Below, piece after piece: positions 38,369-47,580 of a stretch of DNA of 64,000 bases (position 1 is the first letter of the stretch; the number at the start of each line of letters is the position of its first letter). The notes beneath the pieces are model-generated. The model searched no databases, was not told where the DNA came from, and saw nothing but the letters and a program-made list of their open reading frames with translations. The position numbers and the translations under genes are program-made. Origin of the DNA: an uncultured Tateyamaria sp. Lineage in GTDB: Bacteria; Pseudomonadota; Alphaproteobacteria; Rhodobacterales; Rhodobacteraceae. The DNA lies in the NCBI RefSeq assembly GCF_947503045.1, contig NZ_CANNCF010000001.1:930001-994000 (forward strand), written 5' to 3'.

Positions 38369-39010
38369 ATGAATATCGTGATTACCGGAGCGACCCGTGG
38401 CATCGGCGCGGGCCTGTCGGCGCATTACAGCGGTGCAGGTCACAGCGTGGTCGGCACGGGCCGGTCTGCCGGGGCGGATGTGACGCTGGACGTGACCCAG
38501 CCCAGTGATCACAGCGCTCTGGCCGAGCGTCTGGCGGGCGTGCCGATTGATCTGCTGGTGTGCAATGCGGGCGTCTATCTGGACAAGGGCGCGGCGCTTG
38601 AGACCGGCTATGCCGCCGATTTGTGGTCACAGAGTTTTGCGGCCAATGTCACGGGCGTGTTCCTGACCATTCAGGCGTTGCTGCCCAACCTGCGTCTGGC
38701 CGCGCGTCCCAAGATCGCGGTCATTTCCTCGCAAATGGCCTCGCACACCAATGCGCCCGGCGGCAGCTATATCTACCGCGCCTCAAAAGCGGCGGTGCTG
38801 AACCTGGGCCGCAATCTGGCCAGCGATCTGGCGGGCGAAGTGGCCGTGGGGATCTATCATCCGGGCTGGGTGCAGACGGATTTGGGTGGGTCTTCGGCGG
38901 CGATCACGGTGGAGGAGTCTGTGACCGGGCTGGTGCAGCGCTTTGATGCCTTGAGCCATGAGACAACGGGGTGTTTCGAGACATGGGACGGCCGCGCGCA
39001 CCCGTACTGA
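38369..39010 (+). CDS. SDR family oxidoreductase
   Basis: MNIVITGATRGIGAGLS; YIYRASKAAVLNLGRNLASDL. Confidence 0.88.
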   Translation: MNIVITGATRGIGAGLSAHYSGAGHSVVGTGRSAGADVTLDVTQPSDHSALAERLAGVPIDLLVCNAGVYLDKGAALETGYAADLWSQSFAANVTGVFLTIQALLPNLRLAARPKIAVISSQMASHTNAPGGSYIYRASKAAVLNLGRNLASDLAGEVAVGIYHPGWVQTDLGGSSAAITVEESVTGLVQRFDALSHETTGCFETWDGRAHPY

Positions 39011-39042
39011 GCCGCGATCCTATGGCCGCTTGCGCGACGCCA

Positions 39043-39093
39043 TTTTTTGGGGGGCTCTGCCCCCGTCGCTCACGCGCCTCCCCCGGGATTTTT
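39043..39093. repeat. G/C-run hairpin element between SDR and lysC (terminator-like)
   Basis: TTTTTT-G-GGGGGC-TCT-GCCCCC followed by CCTCCCCCGGGATTTTTGAAAA. Confidence 0.55.
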
Positions 39094-39187
39094 GAAAACA
39101 GAGAAGGACCCCTTTGGCGTGCGTTGCCTTGCAACTGGCGAAGGGGGGCGATAAGGCCCGAGCGGAGTAATTTTCCGAGGCCAATCC

Positions 39188-40426
39188 ATGCCTGTACTGG
39201 TGATGAAATTCGGTGGCACCTCTGTGGCCACTCTGGACCGCATCCGCCGCGCCGCCAAGCGAGTGGGCGTCGAGGTGGCCAAGGGGTATGATGTGATCGT
39301 CATTGTGTCTGCCATGTCCGGCAAGACCAACGAACTGGTCGGGTGGGTCAACGAGACCTCGCCGCTGTTTGATGCGCGCGAATATGATGCGGTTGTGTCC
39401 AGCGGCGAGAACGTAACCGCCGGGCTGATGGCGCTGACTTTGCAGGAAATGGATGTGCCCGCGCGCAGCTGGCAGGGCTGGCAGGTGCCGGTGCGCACCA
39501 CATCGGCCCATTCCAGCGCCCGGATCGAAGAGATCCCGGCCGACAATATCAATGCCAAGTTTGCGGAAGGTATGCGCGTGGCTGTGGTTGCAGGCTTTCA
39601 GGGCGTCAGCCCCGAGGGACGCATCACCACGCTGGGCCGGGGCGGGTCGGACACGACCGCTGTTGCCTTTGCCGCCGCCTTTGAGGCCGAGCGCTGTGAT
39701 ATCTATACGGATGTGGATGGGGTCTATACCACCGATCCGCGCATCACCGCCAAGGCGCGCAAGCTCGATCGGATCGCCTTTGAGGAAATGCTGGAACTGG
39801 CCTCGCTCGGGGCCAAGGTGCTGCAAACCCGCTCGGTCGAACTGGCGATGCGCTATAAGGTGCGCCTGCGGGTCTTGAGCAGTTTTGAGGAACAATCGGA
39901 CGAGGCCGGTACGCTGGTCTGCGACGAGGAGGACATCATGGAAAGCAATGTTGTGGCCGGTGTGGCTTATAGCCGGGATGAGGCCAAGATGACGCTGGTG
40001 AGCGTGGCGGACCGCCCGGGCATCGCGGCGGCCATCTTTACCGCGCTCAGCGAGGGCGGCGTCAATGTCGATATGATTGTTCAAAACATCAGTGAGGAAG
40101 GGCGCACCGACATGACCTTTTCCTGTCCCACTGATCAGGTCAAACGTGCGCAAAAGGCCATGGACGAGGCCCAGAGTGCGGGCGTGATCAACTTTCACGA
40201 GCTGATTGCCGACACCGAAGTGGCCAAGGTCAGCGTGGTCGGCATCGGCATGCGCAGCCACACAGGTGTTGCGGCCAAGATGTTTGAATGCCTGAGCGCC
40301 GAGGGGATCAACATCAAGGTGATCACCACCTCAGAGATCAAGATTTCCGTGCTGATCGACCGTAAGTACATGGAACTTGCGGTGCAGGCGCTGCATGACG
40401 CATTCGAGTTGCACAAGGCCGCCTGA
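39188..40426 (+). CDS. lysC: Aspartate kinase
   Basis: VLVMKFGGTSVATLDRIRRAAKRV, GRGGSDTTAVAFAAAFEAERCDIYTDVDGVYTTDPRI, ACT domains. Confidence 0.97.
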   Translation: MPVLVMKFGGTSVATLDRIRRAAKRVGVEVAKGYDVIVIVSAMSGKTNELVGWVNETSPLFDAREYDAVVSSGENVTAGLMALTLQEMDVPARSWQGWQVPVRTTSAHSSARIEEIPADNINAKFAEGMRVAVVAGFQGVSPEGRITTLGRGGSDTTAVAFAAAFEAERCDIYTDVDGVYTTDPRITAKARKLDRIAFEEMLELASLGAKVLQTRSVELAMRYKVRLRVLSSFEEQSDEAGTLVCDEEDIMESNVVAGVAYSRDEAKMTLVSVADRPGIAAAIFTALSEGGVNVDMIVQNISEEGRTDMTFSCPTDQVKRAQKAMDEAQSAGVINFHELIADTEVAKVSVVGIGMRSHTGVAAKMFECLSAEGINIKVITTSEIKISVLIDRKYMELAVQALHDAFELHKAA

Positions 40427-40464
40427 TTGGTGACGCATACGGCCGCGTTTCGCGCGCGTCGGCC

Positions 40465-40491
40465 CGAATTTCTACCATAAGTGGAAATTCG
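40465..40491. repeat. Hairpin between lysC and ptsP
   Basis: CGAATTTC-taccataagtg-GAAATTCG perfect 8-bp arms. Confidence 0.6.
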
Positions 40492-40576
40492 CCGGATCAC
40501 ACGGCGCTTTGCCGTTTCGCTTTTGCCGGGGCTGTGATCTAATCTGTGATTGCACGAGATTGAGGGGCGGGGGCCA

Positions 40577-42817
40577 ATGGCCGAACGGGTGGAAACAGAA
40601 AGCCGCAAGCTTTTGGGGCGGTTACGTGACGCGATGGCCGGGGATGATGCCGGGCAGGCGCGGCTGGACAAGATCACCCATCTGATCGCGGACAGCATCG
40701 GCACCGAGGTCTGTTCGATCTACCTGTTTCGCGACGAGGACACGCTCGAGCTTTGCGCCACCGAAGGGCTGAACCCTGAATCGGTGCACCGCACCCGCAT
40801 GCGTCTGGGCGAGGGGCTTGTGGGCCGCGTGGCGCGCCGCCGCCAGGTGGTGAACACCGCAAATGCCCCCAAGGCGCGCGGTTTTCGCTTTATGCCCGAA
40901 ACCGGCGAAGAAGTGTTTTCCAGCTTTCTTGGTGTGCCTGTACAGCGTCTGGGCGAGGCGCTGGGCGTGCTGGTTGTGCAATCCAAAGAGGCGCGCGAGT
41001 TTTCCGCCGACGAGGTGTATGCGCTCGAAGTGGTCGCGATGGTCTTGGCCGAAATGACCGAGCTTGGCGCGTTCGTCGGCGAGGCCGGGGGCATGGGCAA
41101 GCGCCACAGCCAGCCCGTGATGCTGCGCGGCACAGTTGCGCAGGAAGGAGTCGCCGAGGGCCATATCTGGCTGCACGAACCGCGCGTTGTCGTCACCAAC
41201 CCGATTGCCGACGACCCCCATCGCGAATTGGAACGCCTGAAGGAGGCGGTCGAGGAATTGCGCGTGGGTGTAGACAAGATGCTGGCGCTGGCCAGTGTCG
41301 ACAAGGACCAGGCCGAGGTGCTCGAGGCTTACCGGATGTTCGCCAATTCCAAGGGCTGGATGCGCCGGATGGAAGAGGACATCTCCAACGGGTTGAGCGC
41401 CGAAGCCGCGGTGGAAAAGGAACAATCGCTGGCCCGCGCCCGGATGGGGCAGGCGAGTGACAACTACCTGCGCGAACGGCTCAGCGATCTGGACGACCTG
41501 TCCAACCGCCTGCTGCGTATTCTGACCGGGCAGGGCAAGGACACGGGCGCCGAGATGCCGGATGATCCGATCCTTGTGGCCCGCAACATTGGCCCTGCCG
41601 AGTTGCTTGATTATGGGCGCAGCCTCAAGGGGATCGTGCTTGAGGCAGGCTCAGTCGGCTCTCATGCCGCCATCGTGGCGCGTGCGCTGGCCATTCCGCT
41701 GATCGTCCATGCGGACCGGTCCACGCTCGAGGCGCTGAACGGTGATCATGTTCTGGTGGATGGCGAGCAGGGCATCGTGCATCTGCGCCCCGATGACTCT
41801 GTGGTCAGTGCCTTTCGCGACAAGATGGCGATGCAGGCGGCCGCCGCCGAGCGCTATGTCTCGATCCGCGACAAACCGGCCCAGACCCTGTGCGGCGAGG
41901 TGATTTCGCTGACGATGAATGCGGGTCTGATGGCCGATCTGCCCTCGCTTGAGGGATCCGGCGCGGAAGGGGTCGGGCTGTTTCGCACCGAATTGCAGTT
42001 CCTGATCCGCAACCAGATGCCGAAACGATCGGAACTCTCGGCGCTTTATGCCCGCGTGCTGGATGCGGCGCAGGGCAAGAAGGTGGTGTTCCGCACACTC
42101 GACATCGGGTCGGACAAGGTGCTGCCCTATATGAAACCCAATGATGAGCCGAACCCGGCGCTCGGTTGGCGCGCGATCCGGGTCGGACTCGATAAACCCG
42201 GCGTGATGCAAATGCAGTTGCAGGCGCTGTTGCGCGCTGCGGCAGGGCGACCCTTGACGGTGATGTTTCCCTTTGTCGCGCAGTTCGAGGAATACACCCT
42301 CGCCTGCGCGCAGATGGACAAGGCCATCGAACGCGAGCGGTCCCTGGGCCACGTGCTGCCCGAGGACATCGAAGTGGGCGCGATGCTCGAAACGCCCAGC
42401 CTCGCCTTTGCGCCACAAAAGTTCTTTGAAGAAGTTGGTTTCCTGTCGATCGGGGGCAACGACCTCAAACAGTTCTTCTTTGCCGCGGACCGAGAGAATG
42501 AGCGGGTGCGGCGGCGCTATGACACGCTCAACGTCTCGTTCCTCAGCTTTATCGAGCGGATTGTGGAGCGCTGTGAAGTCACCAAAACGCCGTTGTCCTT
42601 CTGCGGTGAGGATGCAGGACGCCCGGTCGAGGCATTGTGTCTTGCCGCCATCGGGTTGCGCAATCTGTCGATGCGCCCCGCCTCAATCGGGCCGGTCAAG
42701 TCCTTGCTGCGCCGGTCTAATCTGGAAGAGGTGCGCAAAGTGATCGCGGATGCGCGCCACAGAGGCGAAATGAACGTCCGGCCCGCGATTATGGAGTACC
42801 TGCGCCAGCAGGGCTGA
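40577..42817 (+). CDS. ptsP: Phosphoenolpyruvate-protein phosphotransferase PtsP (GAF + EI)
   Basis: N-terminal GAF; EI phospho-His region GSVGSHAAIVARALAIPLIV; PEP-binding GVGLFRTELQFL; FLSIGGNDLKQFFFAADREN. Confidence 0.95.
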   Translation: MAERVETESRKLLGRLRDAMAGDDAGQARLDKITHLIADSIGTEVCSIYLFRDEDTLELCATEGLNPESVHRTRMRLGEGLVGRVARRRQVVNTANAPKARGFRFMPETGEEVFSSFLGVPVQRLGEALGVLVVQSKEAREFSADEVYALEVVAMVLAEMTELGAFVGEAGGMGKRHSQPVMLRGTVAQEGVAEGHIWLHEPRVVVTNPIADDPHRELERLKEAVEELRVGVDKMLALASVDKDQAEVLEAYRMFANSKGWMRRMEEDISNGLSAEAAVEKEQSLARARMGQASDNYLRERLSDLDDLSNRLLRILTGQGKDTGAEMPDDPILVARNIGPAELLDYGRSLKGIVLEAGSVGSHAAIVARALAIPLIVHADRSTLEALNGDHVLVDGEQGIVHLRPDDSVVSAFRDKMAMQAAAAERYVSIRDKPAQTLCGEVISLTMNAGLMADLPSLEGSGAEGVGLFRTELQFLIRNQMPKRSELSALYARVLDAAQGKKVVFRTLDIGSDKVLPYMKPNDEPNPALGWRAIRVGLDKPGVMQMQLQALLRAAAGRPLTVMFPFVAQFEEYTLACAQMDKAIERERSLGHVLPEDIEVGAMLETPSLAFAPQKFFEEVGFLSIGGNDLKQFFFAADRENERVRRRYDTLNVSFLSFIERIVERCEVTKTPLSFCGEDAGRPVEALCLAAIGLRNLSMRPASIGPVKSLLRRSNLEEVRKVIADARHRGEMNVRPAIMEYLRQQG

Positions 42818-43057
42818 TTTCATTAACATTTCAGATGGTTGCGCGTGATCTTTCAGGTCACGCGTCAGCTTATTCTGTGGATAACTCTACGTTCAGAAAG
42901 CGTTCATTCTAAATAGAAAAGCACGCCTCTTTTTGTAAATTACTAACAATAATTCCACCTTACTCACCATACTTGGGAACAAAATTGCACAAAAACGATA
43001 AAATTCCAAAATAAACCCCAGAACGGCAATCCACATATCCACAGTGCCGCTGAACAC

Positions 43058-43091
43058 AAAAAAACCGCCCGGGCGGACGCGCGGGCGGCTT
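43058..43091 (-). terminator. Rho-independent terminator downstream of the UgpC-type ATPase gene
   Basis: Minus strand GC-rich stem GCCCGCGCGTCCGCCCGGGC...GGTTTTTTT. Confidence 0.65.
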
Positions 43092-43115
43092 GTGGTGCGT
43101 GATATGTGGCGAGGT

Positions 43116-44177
43116 TTAGCGCAGGCGCGCCTCGCTTTTGGCATCAAAGAACATGGTGCGTTCCTGATCAAAGGTCACGGTGACCTCAGTGCCTTCTTCC
43201 ATCGCCAGATCGCCGCGGCTTTCGACAACCAGTCGCTCGCCTGTCGGCGTGTTGAGGTAGTCATAGGCCACGCCACCCAACCGCTCGCGGATGTCGAGGG
43301 TGATGGCCGAGGCGCCGGCGGTCAGTTCCATGTCCTGCGGGCGCACGCCGACAATCACGTCGCTGCCTTCGGCGGGCAGGGCGACGGATGTGGGCACCAC
43401 CGTGTCGGACAGGGCAGGGACGCGCACAGCACCCTTTTCGGCCACACCATTCACAAAGTTCATCGCCGGAGAGCCGATGAACCCGGCCACGAACTTGTTG
43501 TCGGGGTCCTGATAGAGATGCATCGGGCTGCCGACCTGTTCGATATAGCCTGCGCGCAGCACCACGATCTTGTCGGCCAGCGTCATGGCCTCGACCTGAT
43601 CGTGTGTCACGTAGATCATCGTGGTGCCCAGTTCCTTGTGCAGACGGGCGATTTCGACCCGCATGTCGACGCGCAGTTCGGCGTCGAGGTTGGACAGCGG
43701 CTCGTCAAACAGGAACACTTCGGGCCCGCGCACAATCGAGCGGCCAATGGCGACCCGCTGACGCTGACCACCCGACAGGGCAGCAGGTTTGCGGTCCAGA
43801 TACTCGTCGAGCTTGAGGATCTTGGAGGCCCCATCGACCTTGCGGTCAATCTCGGCCTTGTCGACCCCGTTCATTTTCAGTCCAAACCCCATGTTTTCCT
43901 TGACCGTCATGTGCGGATAAAGCGCGTAGGTCTGGAACACCATCGCCACGCCGCGCGCTGCGGGGTCCATGTGGGTCACATCGCGGGTGCCGATGTTGAT
44001 CTGGCCGTCTGACGTTTCTTCCAGCCCCGCAATCATGCGCAGCAGCGTGGACTTGCCACAGCCCGAGGGGCCGACAAAGACACAGAATTCGCCATCATCA
44101 ATGGTCAGGTCCACACCGTGGATAACCTGTGTGGCCCCGTATCGTTTGATCGCTTTGTGAAGTGTCACTCCGGTCAT
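43116..44177 (-). CDS. Carbohydrate ABC transporter ATP-binding protein (UgpC/MsmX type)
   Basis: FVGPSGCGKSTLLRMIAGLEETSDG, LSGGQRQRVAIGRSIVRGPEVFLFDEPLSNLDAELR, C-terminal TOBE/OB fold. Confidence 0.95.
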   Translation of the reverse strand: MTGVTLHKAIKRYGATQVIHGVDLTIDDGEFCVFVGPSGCGKSTLLRMIAGLEETSDGQINIGTRDVTHMDPAARGVAMVFQTYALYPHMTVKENMGFGLKMNGVDKAEIDRKVDGASKILKLDEYLDRKPAALSGGQRQRVAIGRSIVRGPEVFLFDEPLSNLDAELRVDMRVEIARLHKELGTTMIYVTHDQVEAMTLADKIVVLRAGYIEQVGSPMHLYQDPDNKFVAGFIGSPAMNFVNGVAEKGAVRVPALSDTVVPTSVALPAEGSDVIVGVRPQDMELTAGASAITLDIRERLGGVAYDYLNTPTGERLVVESRGDLAMEEGTEVTVTFDQERTMFFDAKSEARLR

Positions 44178-44205
44178 TGGTCTCCCCCTTCGAGTTCAGG
44201 AATGG

Positions 44206-45000
44206 TTATTGGCTTGGGAACTGCCAGTTGGCGGTGGCCTGCGCGATCTCTCGCGCGGTTGATTTCAGATGCGGTGCAAGTCTGGTCAGATCGGCCAGGG
44301 ATTTGCGCGCAGTAGATGTGGTGACGCTGAGCGCGCCAATGGCGCGGCCTGTTTCGGACAGGATCGGGGCCGCAACGCAGATAATGCCGGGCTCATGCTC
44401 TTCGCGGTCATAGGCGACACCCTCGGCGCGAATCACTTCGAGTTCGGCTGACAGGCTGTCGCGGTCGGTGTGGGTGTTGGCGGTATGGGCAAACCAGGCT
44501 TGCTGAGACAGGGCCATTTCGCGGGCGTCATCGCCCAGAAAGGCGATCATGGCCTTGCCGACACCCGTGCAATAGCCGGGGCCAACCTTGCCGGCCTGAG
44601 AAAACATCTCGATCGGGTCGGCGGCGTTGCGTTTGTCCACATACAGAACCTGCCCCCCGTCCAGTTGCGCCAGGTGCACGGTTTCCCCCAGCGTTTCGCT
44701 GAGCCTATCAATATGAGGCCGCGCGATGGGCGCAAGGGAGCTTTGCCGCCACGCCGCATGCGCAAGGCTGACAAGGCGCAGGCCTGGCGCATAGGTCTGG
44801 CGATCCACATCATAGCGCAGCATGCCCAGATTGGTCAGCGTCTGCACCAGCCGATACAGCGTTGCCTTGGGGTGAGGGGACAGGGTCAACAACTCGGAAA
44901 ACCGCACGGGCCGTTCGGCCTGCGCAACCAGGTCCAGCACTTCGAGCGCCTTGCCAATGGTGCCGTCCCCGGATCTTGGGGCTGCGGTGTTCATCTGATT
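44206..45000 (-). CDS. IclR family transcriptional regulator (start uncertain)
   Basis: ALEVLDLVAQAERPVRFSELLTLSPHPKATLYRLVQTLTNLGMLRYD (HTH_IclR); effector domain GYCTGVGKAMIAFL. Confidence 0.9.
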   Translation of the reverse strand, partial: NQMNTAAPRSGDGTIGKALEVLDLVAQAERPVRFSELLTLSPHPKATLYRLVQTLTNLGMLRYDVDRQTYAPGLRLVSLAHAAWRQSSLAPIARPHIDRLSETLGETVHLAQLDGGQVLYVDKRNAADPIEMFSQAGKVGPGYCTGVGKAMIAFLGDDAREMALSQQAWFAHTANTHTDRDSLSAELEVIRAEGVAYDREEHEPGIICVAAPILSETGRAIGALSVTTSTARKSLADLTRLAPHLKSTAREIAQATANWQFPSQ

Positions 45001-45057
45001 GGTCCTCCCAAACCGCCCGACAGGAATCTGTTGACCTGCCGAACATGTCACCGCATA

Positions 45058-45094
45058 GTTCCGATAGTTGGAATGCAGTTTCACTATGTGGAAC
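45058..45094. promoter_or_regulatory. Tandem candidate IclR operators
   Basis: GTTCC-gatagtt-GGAAT and GTTTC-actatgt-GGAAC, centres 20 bp apart in the iclR/SBP divergent promoter. Confidence 0.5.
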
Positions 45095-45197
45095 TTCTAT
45101 GAGACGAGACTGTAAGTCAAAAGAAATCTGACTTTCCGTTTCCGGGCCGATGAGACATGGTCCGAAAACGGGAGAAACGGAACTAAGGGAGGAAACC

Positions 45198-46430
45198 ATG
45201 TTCCTGAATATGAAAACCGCCGTGGCGGCAATTGCCCTGTCGGCTATGGCTGGCAGTGCGTTCGCGCGCGATCTGGTCATCAACTTTGACGACCTCAACC
45301 CGGGCCCCAAAAAGGGCTTTGATGATGCTGTGGCACTTTTCCAAAAGGAAAACCCCGACATCAACGTGATCGTCAACATCAACGACCGCGAAGCCCACAA
45401 AACGGCGATTCGGAACTTTCTGACGGCCGAAGCGCCTGACGTGACAAGCTGGTACCCCGGCAACCGCATGGCCCCCTTTGTTGACGCTGGACTGTTCCAG
45501 CCTGTCGACGATGTCTGGGAAGAAAACGGCTTCAACGACGATCTGGCCGCGATCAAACCCACGATGAGCCGCGATGGCAAAATCTGGGGTGTGCCTTACA
45601 GCTACTACCAGTGGGGCATCTACTACCGCAAAGACATCTTTGACCTGCTGGAGCTGGAAGAGCCCCAGACATGGGACGAGCTGCTGGCGGCCTGTGGCAA
45701 GATGAAAGAGAACGGCGTCACACCCTTCACCATCGGCACCAAGTTCCTGTGGACCGCGGCTGGCGTGTTTGACTACTTGAACCTGCGCACCAACGGTTAT
45801 GACGTGCACAACGCACTGACCGCGGGCGAGATCAAGTACACCGATCCGCGCATCCGGGCCACATTCTCCAACTGGGAAACGCTGATCAACGAGTGTGGCT
45901 TTGTCGACAACCACGCCTCGATGAGCTGGCAGGACGCCATCGCACCTTTCGCCAATGGCGATGCGGCGATGTATGTCATGGGCAACTTCTCGGTCGATGG
46001 CTACAAGAACGCCGGTCTGACCGAAGAGCAGATCGACTTCATGCCGTTCCCGACAATTGATGCGTCCATCCCCGGTGCCGAAGAAGCGCCTGCAGACGCG
46101 TTCTTTATCCCCACAAACGCCAAGAACGTCGAAGATGCCAAGAAATTCCTGGCCTTCGTTGCGCGCCCTGACGTGCAGACCCAGTGGAACAAGACCATTG
46201 GTCAGCTGCCCATCAACTCCAAGGCGGACATTTCGGACGACAAGTTCATTCAGGAAGGCTTTGCCCTGCTGAACGGCGCGTCTGGTCTGGCGCAGTTCTT
46301 TGACCGCGACGCCCCGGCCGAAATGGCCAAGGCAGGCATGGAAGGCTTCCAGGAATTCATGCTGGACCCCTCCAAGGTCGACGCGATCCTTGAGCGTCTG
46401 GATACGGTTCAGGCCGAAGTCTACAAGTAA
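45198..46430 (+). CDS. Sugar ABC transporter substrate-binding protein
   Basis: Signal MFLNMKTAVAAIALSAMAGSAFA; SBP_bac_1-like WGVPYSYYQWGIYYRKDIFDLLELEEPQTWDELLAAC. Confidence 0.92.
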   Translation: MFLNMKTAVAAIALSAMAGSAFARDLVINFDDLNPGPKKGFDDAVALFQKENPDINVIVNINDREAHKTAIRNFLTAEAPDVTSWYPGNRMAPFVDAGLFQPVDDVWEENGFNDDLAAIKPTMSRDGKIWGVPYSYYQWGIYYRKDIFDLLELEEPQTWDELLAACGKMKENGVTPFTIGTKFLWTAAGVFDYLNLRTNGYDVHNALTAGEIKYTDPRIRATFSNWETLINECGFVDNHASMSWQDAIAPFANGDAAMYVMGNFSVDGYKNAGLTEEQIDFMPFPTIDASIPGAEEAPADAFFIPTNAKNVEDAKKFLAFVARPDVQTQWNKTIGQLPINSKADISDDKFIQEGFALLNGASGLAQFFDRDAPAEMAKAGMEGFQEFMLDPSKVDAILERLDTVQAEVYK

Positions 46431-46438
46431 GTACGACA

Positions 46439-46464
46439 TGGGGCGGGCCACGTTGCCCGCCCCA
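46439..46464. terminator. Strong hairpin between SBP and first permease gene
   Basis: TGGGGCGGGC-CACGTT-GCCCGCCCCA, perfect 10-bp stem; short T-run follows. Confidence 0.6.
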
Positions 46465-46584
46465 CCTTTTGCCTATCAACACGTTGTAAGTGCTATGTTT
46501 TAGCGTTTTCAAAGGGTTGGTTTGTCGCCCCATATCCTGCGACCCCGACGCCGATCAGGCCCGATATCATATCAGGAGTCCGTC

Positions 46585-47580
46585 ATGACCCACGCCGCTG
46601 TCCCCGATACCACTGCCTCTGCCCGACCCAGTTGGGTCAAGCGCAACAAGCTGGCCATCGCGCCGTGGATATTCCTGATCCCCGCGCTGATCTTTTTCGC
46701 CATCTACGTGGTGATCCCCATTTTCCAGAGCCTCTGGCTCAGCCTTTATGAATGGAACGGGCTGTATTCGGCAGATGGCGAAAGCACCGCCACTTGGGTC
46801 GGCTTTCAGAACTACGCCAAGCTCTGGGATGATCCGAACTTCTGGACCTCGCTGCGCAACAACCTGGCCTGGCTGATCCTGTTCATGCTGGCGGTGCCGC
46901 TGGGCCTGTTCATCGCGCTGTTCCTGAACCAGACGGTTCCGGGGATGCGGTTTTACAAGTCGATGTTCTTCTTCCCCTTCGTGATCTCACAGGTCGTTGT
47001 GGGCCTGATCTTTGGCTGGTTCTACAACCCGGATTTCGGGGTGGTCGGCACGTTGTGGAAGGCGGTGTTCTGCGAGGAAACCACCAACATTCTGGGCAAT
47101 GTGACCTTCACCTGTTCGCGCCCCGCGCCTGACATTCTGTCGAGCCCGGAATGGGCGACCTATGGCATCATTGCCGCCGGTCTCTGGCCGCAGATCGCCT
47201 ATTGCATGATCCTGTATCTCACAGGCCTCAACAACGTCGCCGCTGACCAGATCGAGGCCGCGCGCCTTGATGGGGCCAAGGGCTGGAAAATGCTGTGGTA
47301 CGTGGTTGTCCCACAACTCAAGCCCGCGACCTTCATCGCCATCGTTGTGACGGTGATCGGGGCGCTGCGATCGTTCGATATGATTGCGATCATGACGCAG
47401 GGCGGGCCGTTCGGCTCGACCAACGTGCTGTCGCATTACATGTACGAAGTCGCGATTTCCGAATATGGCGAACGGTATGGGTACGGTTCGTCCGTGGCCA
47501 CCGTGCTGTTCGGTATCATGTTGATCTTCATCAGCTATTTCCTGTGGCAGATGTACCAAGACGAAAAGGGGGGCCGCTGA
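46585..47580 (+). CDS. Sugar ABC transporter permease
   Basis: MTHAAVPDTTASARPSWVKRNKLAIAPWIFLIPALIFFAIYVVIPIFQSLWLSLYEW; EAA loop DQIEAARLDGAKGWKMLWYVVVPQLKPA. Confidence 0.94.
   Translation: MTHAAVPDTTASARPSWVKRNKLAIAPWIFLIPALIFFAIYVVIPIFQSLWLSLYEWNGLYSADGESTATWVGFQNYAKLWDDPNFWTSLRNNLAWLILFMLAVPLGLFIALFLNQTVPGMRFYKSMFFFPFVISQVVVGLIFGWFYNPDFGVVGTLWKAVFCEETTNILGNVTFTCSRPAPDILSSPEWATYGIIAAGLWPQIAYCMILYLTGLNNVAADQIEAARLDGAKGWKMLWYVVVPQLKPATFIAIVVTVIGALRSFDMIAIMTQGGPFGSTNVLSHYMYEVAISEYGERYGYGSSVATVLFGIMLIFISYFLWQMYQDEKGGR

Noticed and set aside
45183-46451. 422-aa minus-strand ORF opposite the SBP gene
   Set aside because: Antisense to a typical substrate-binding protein with signal peptide.
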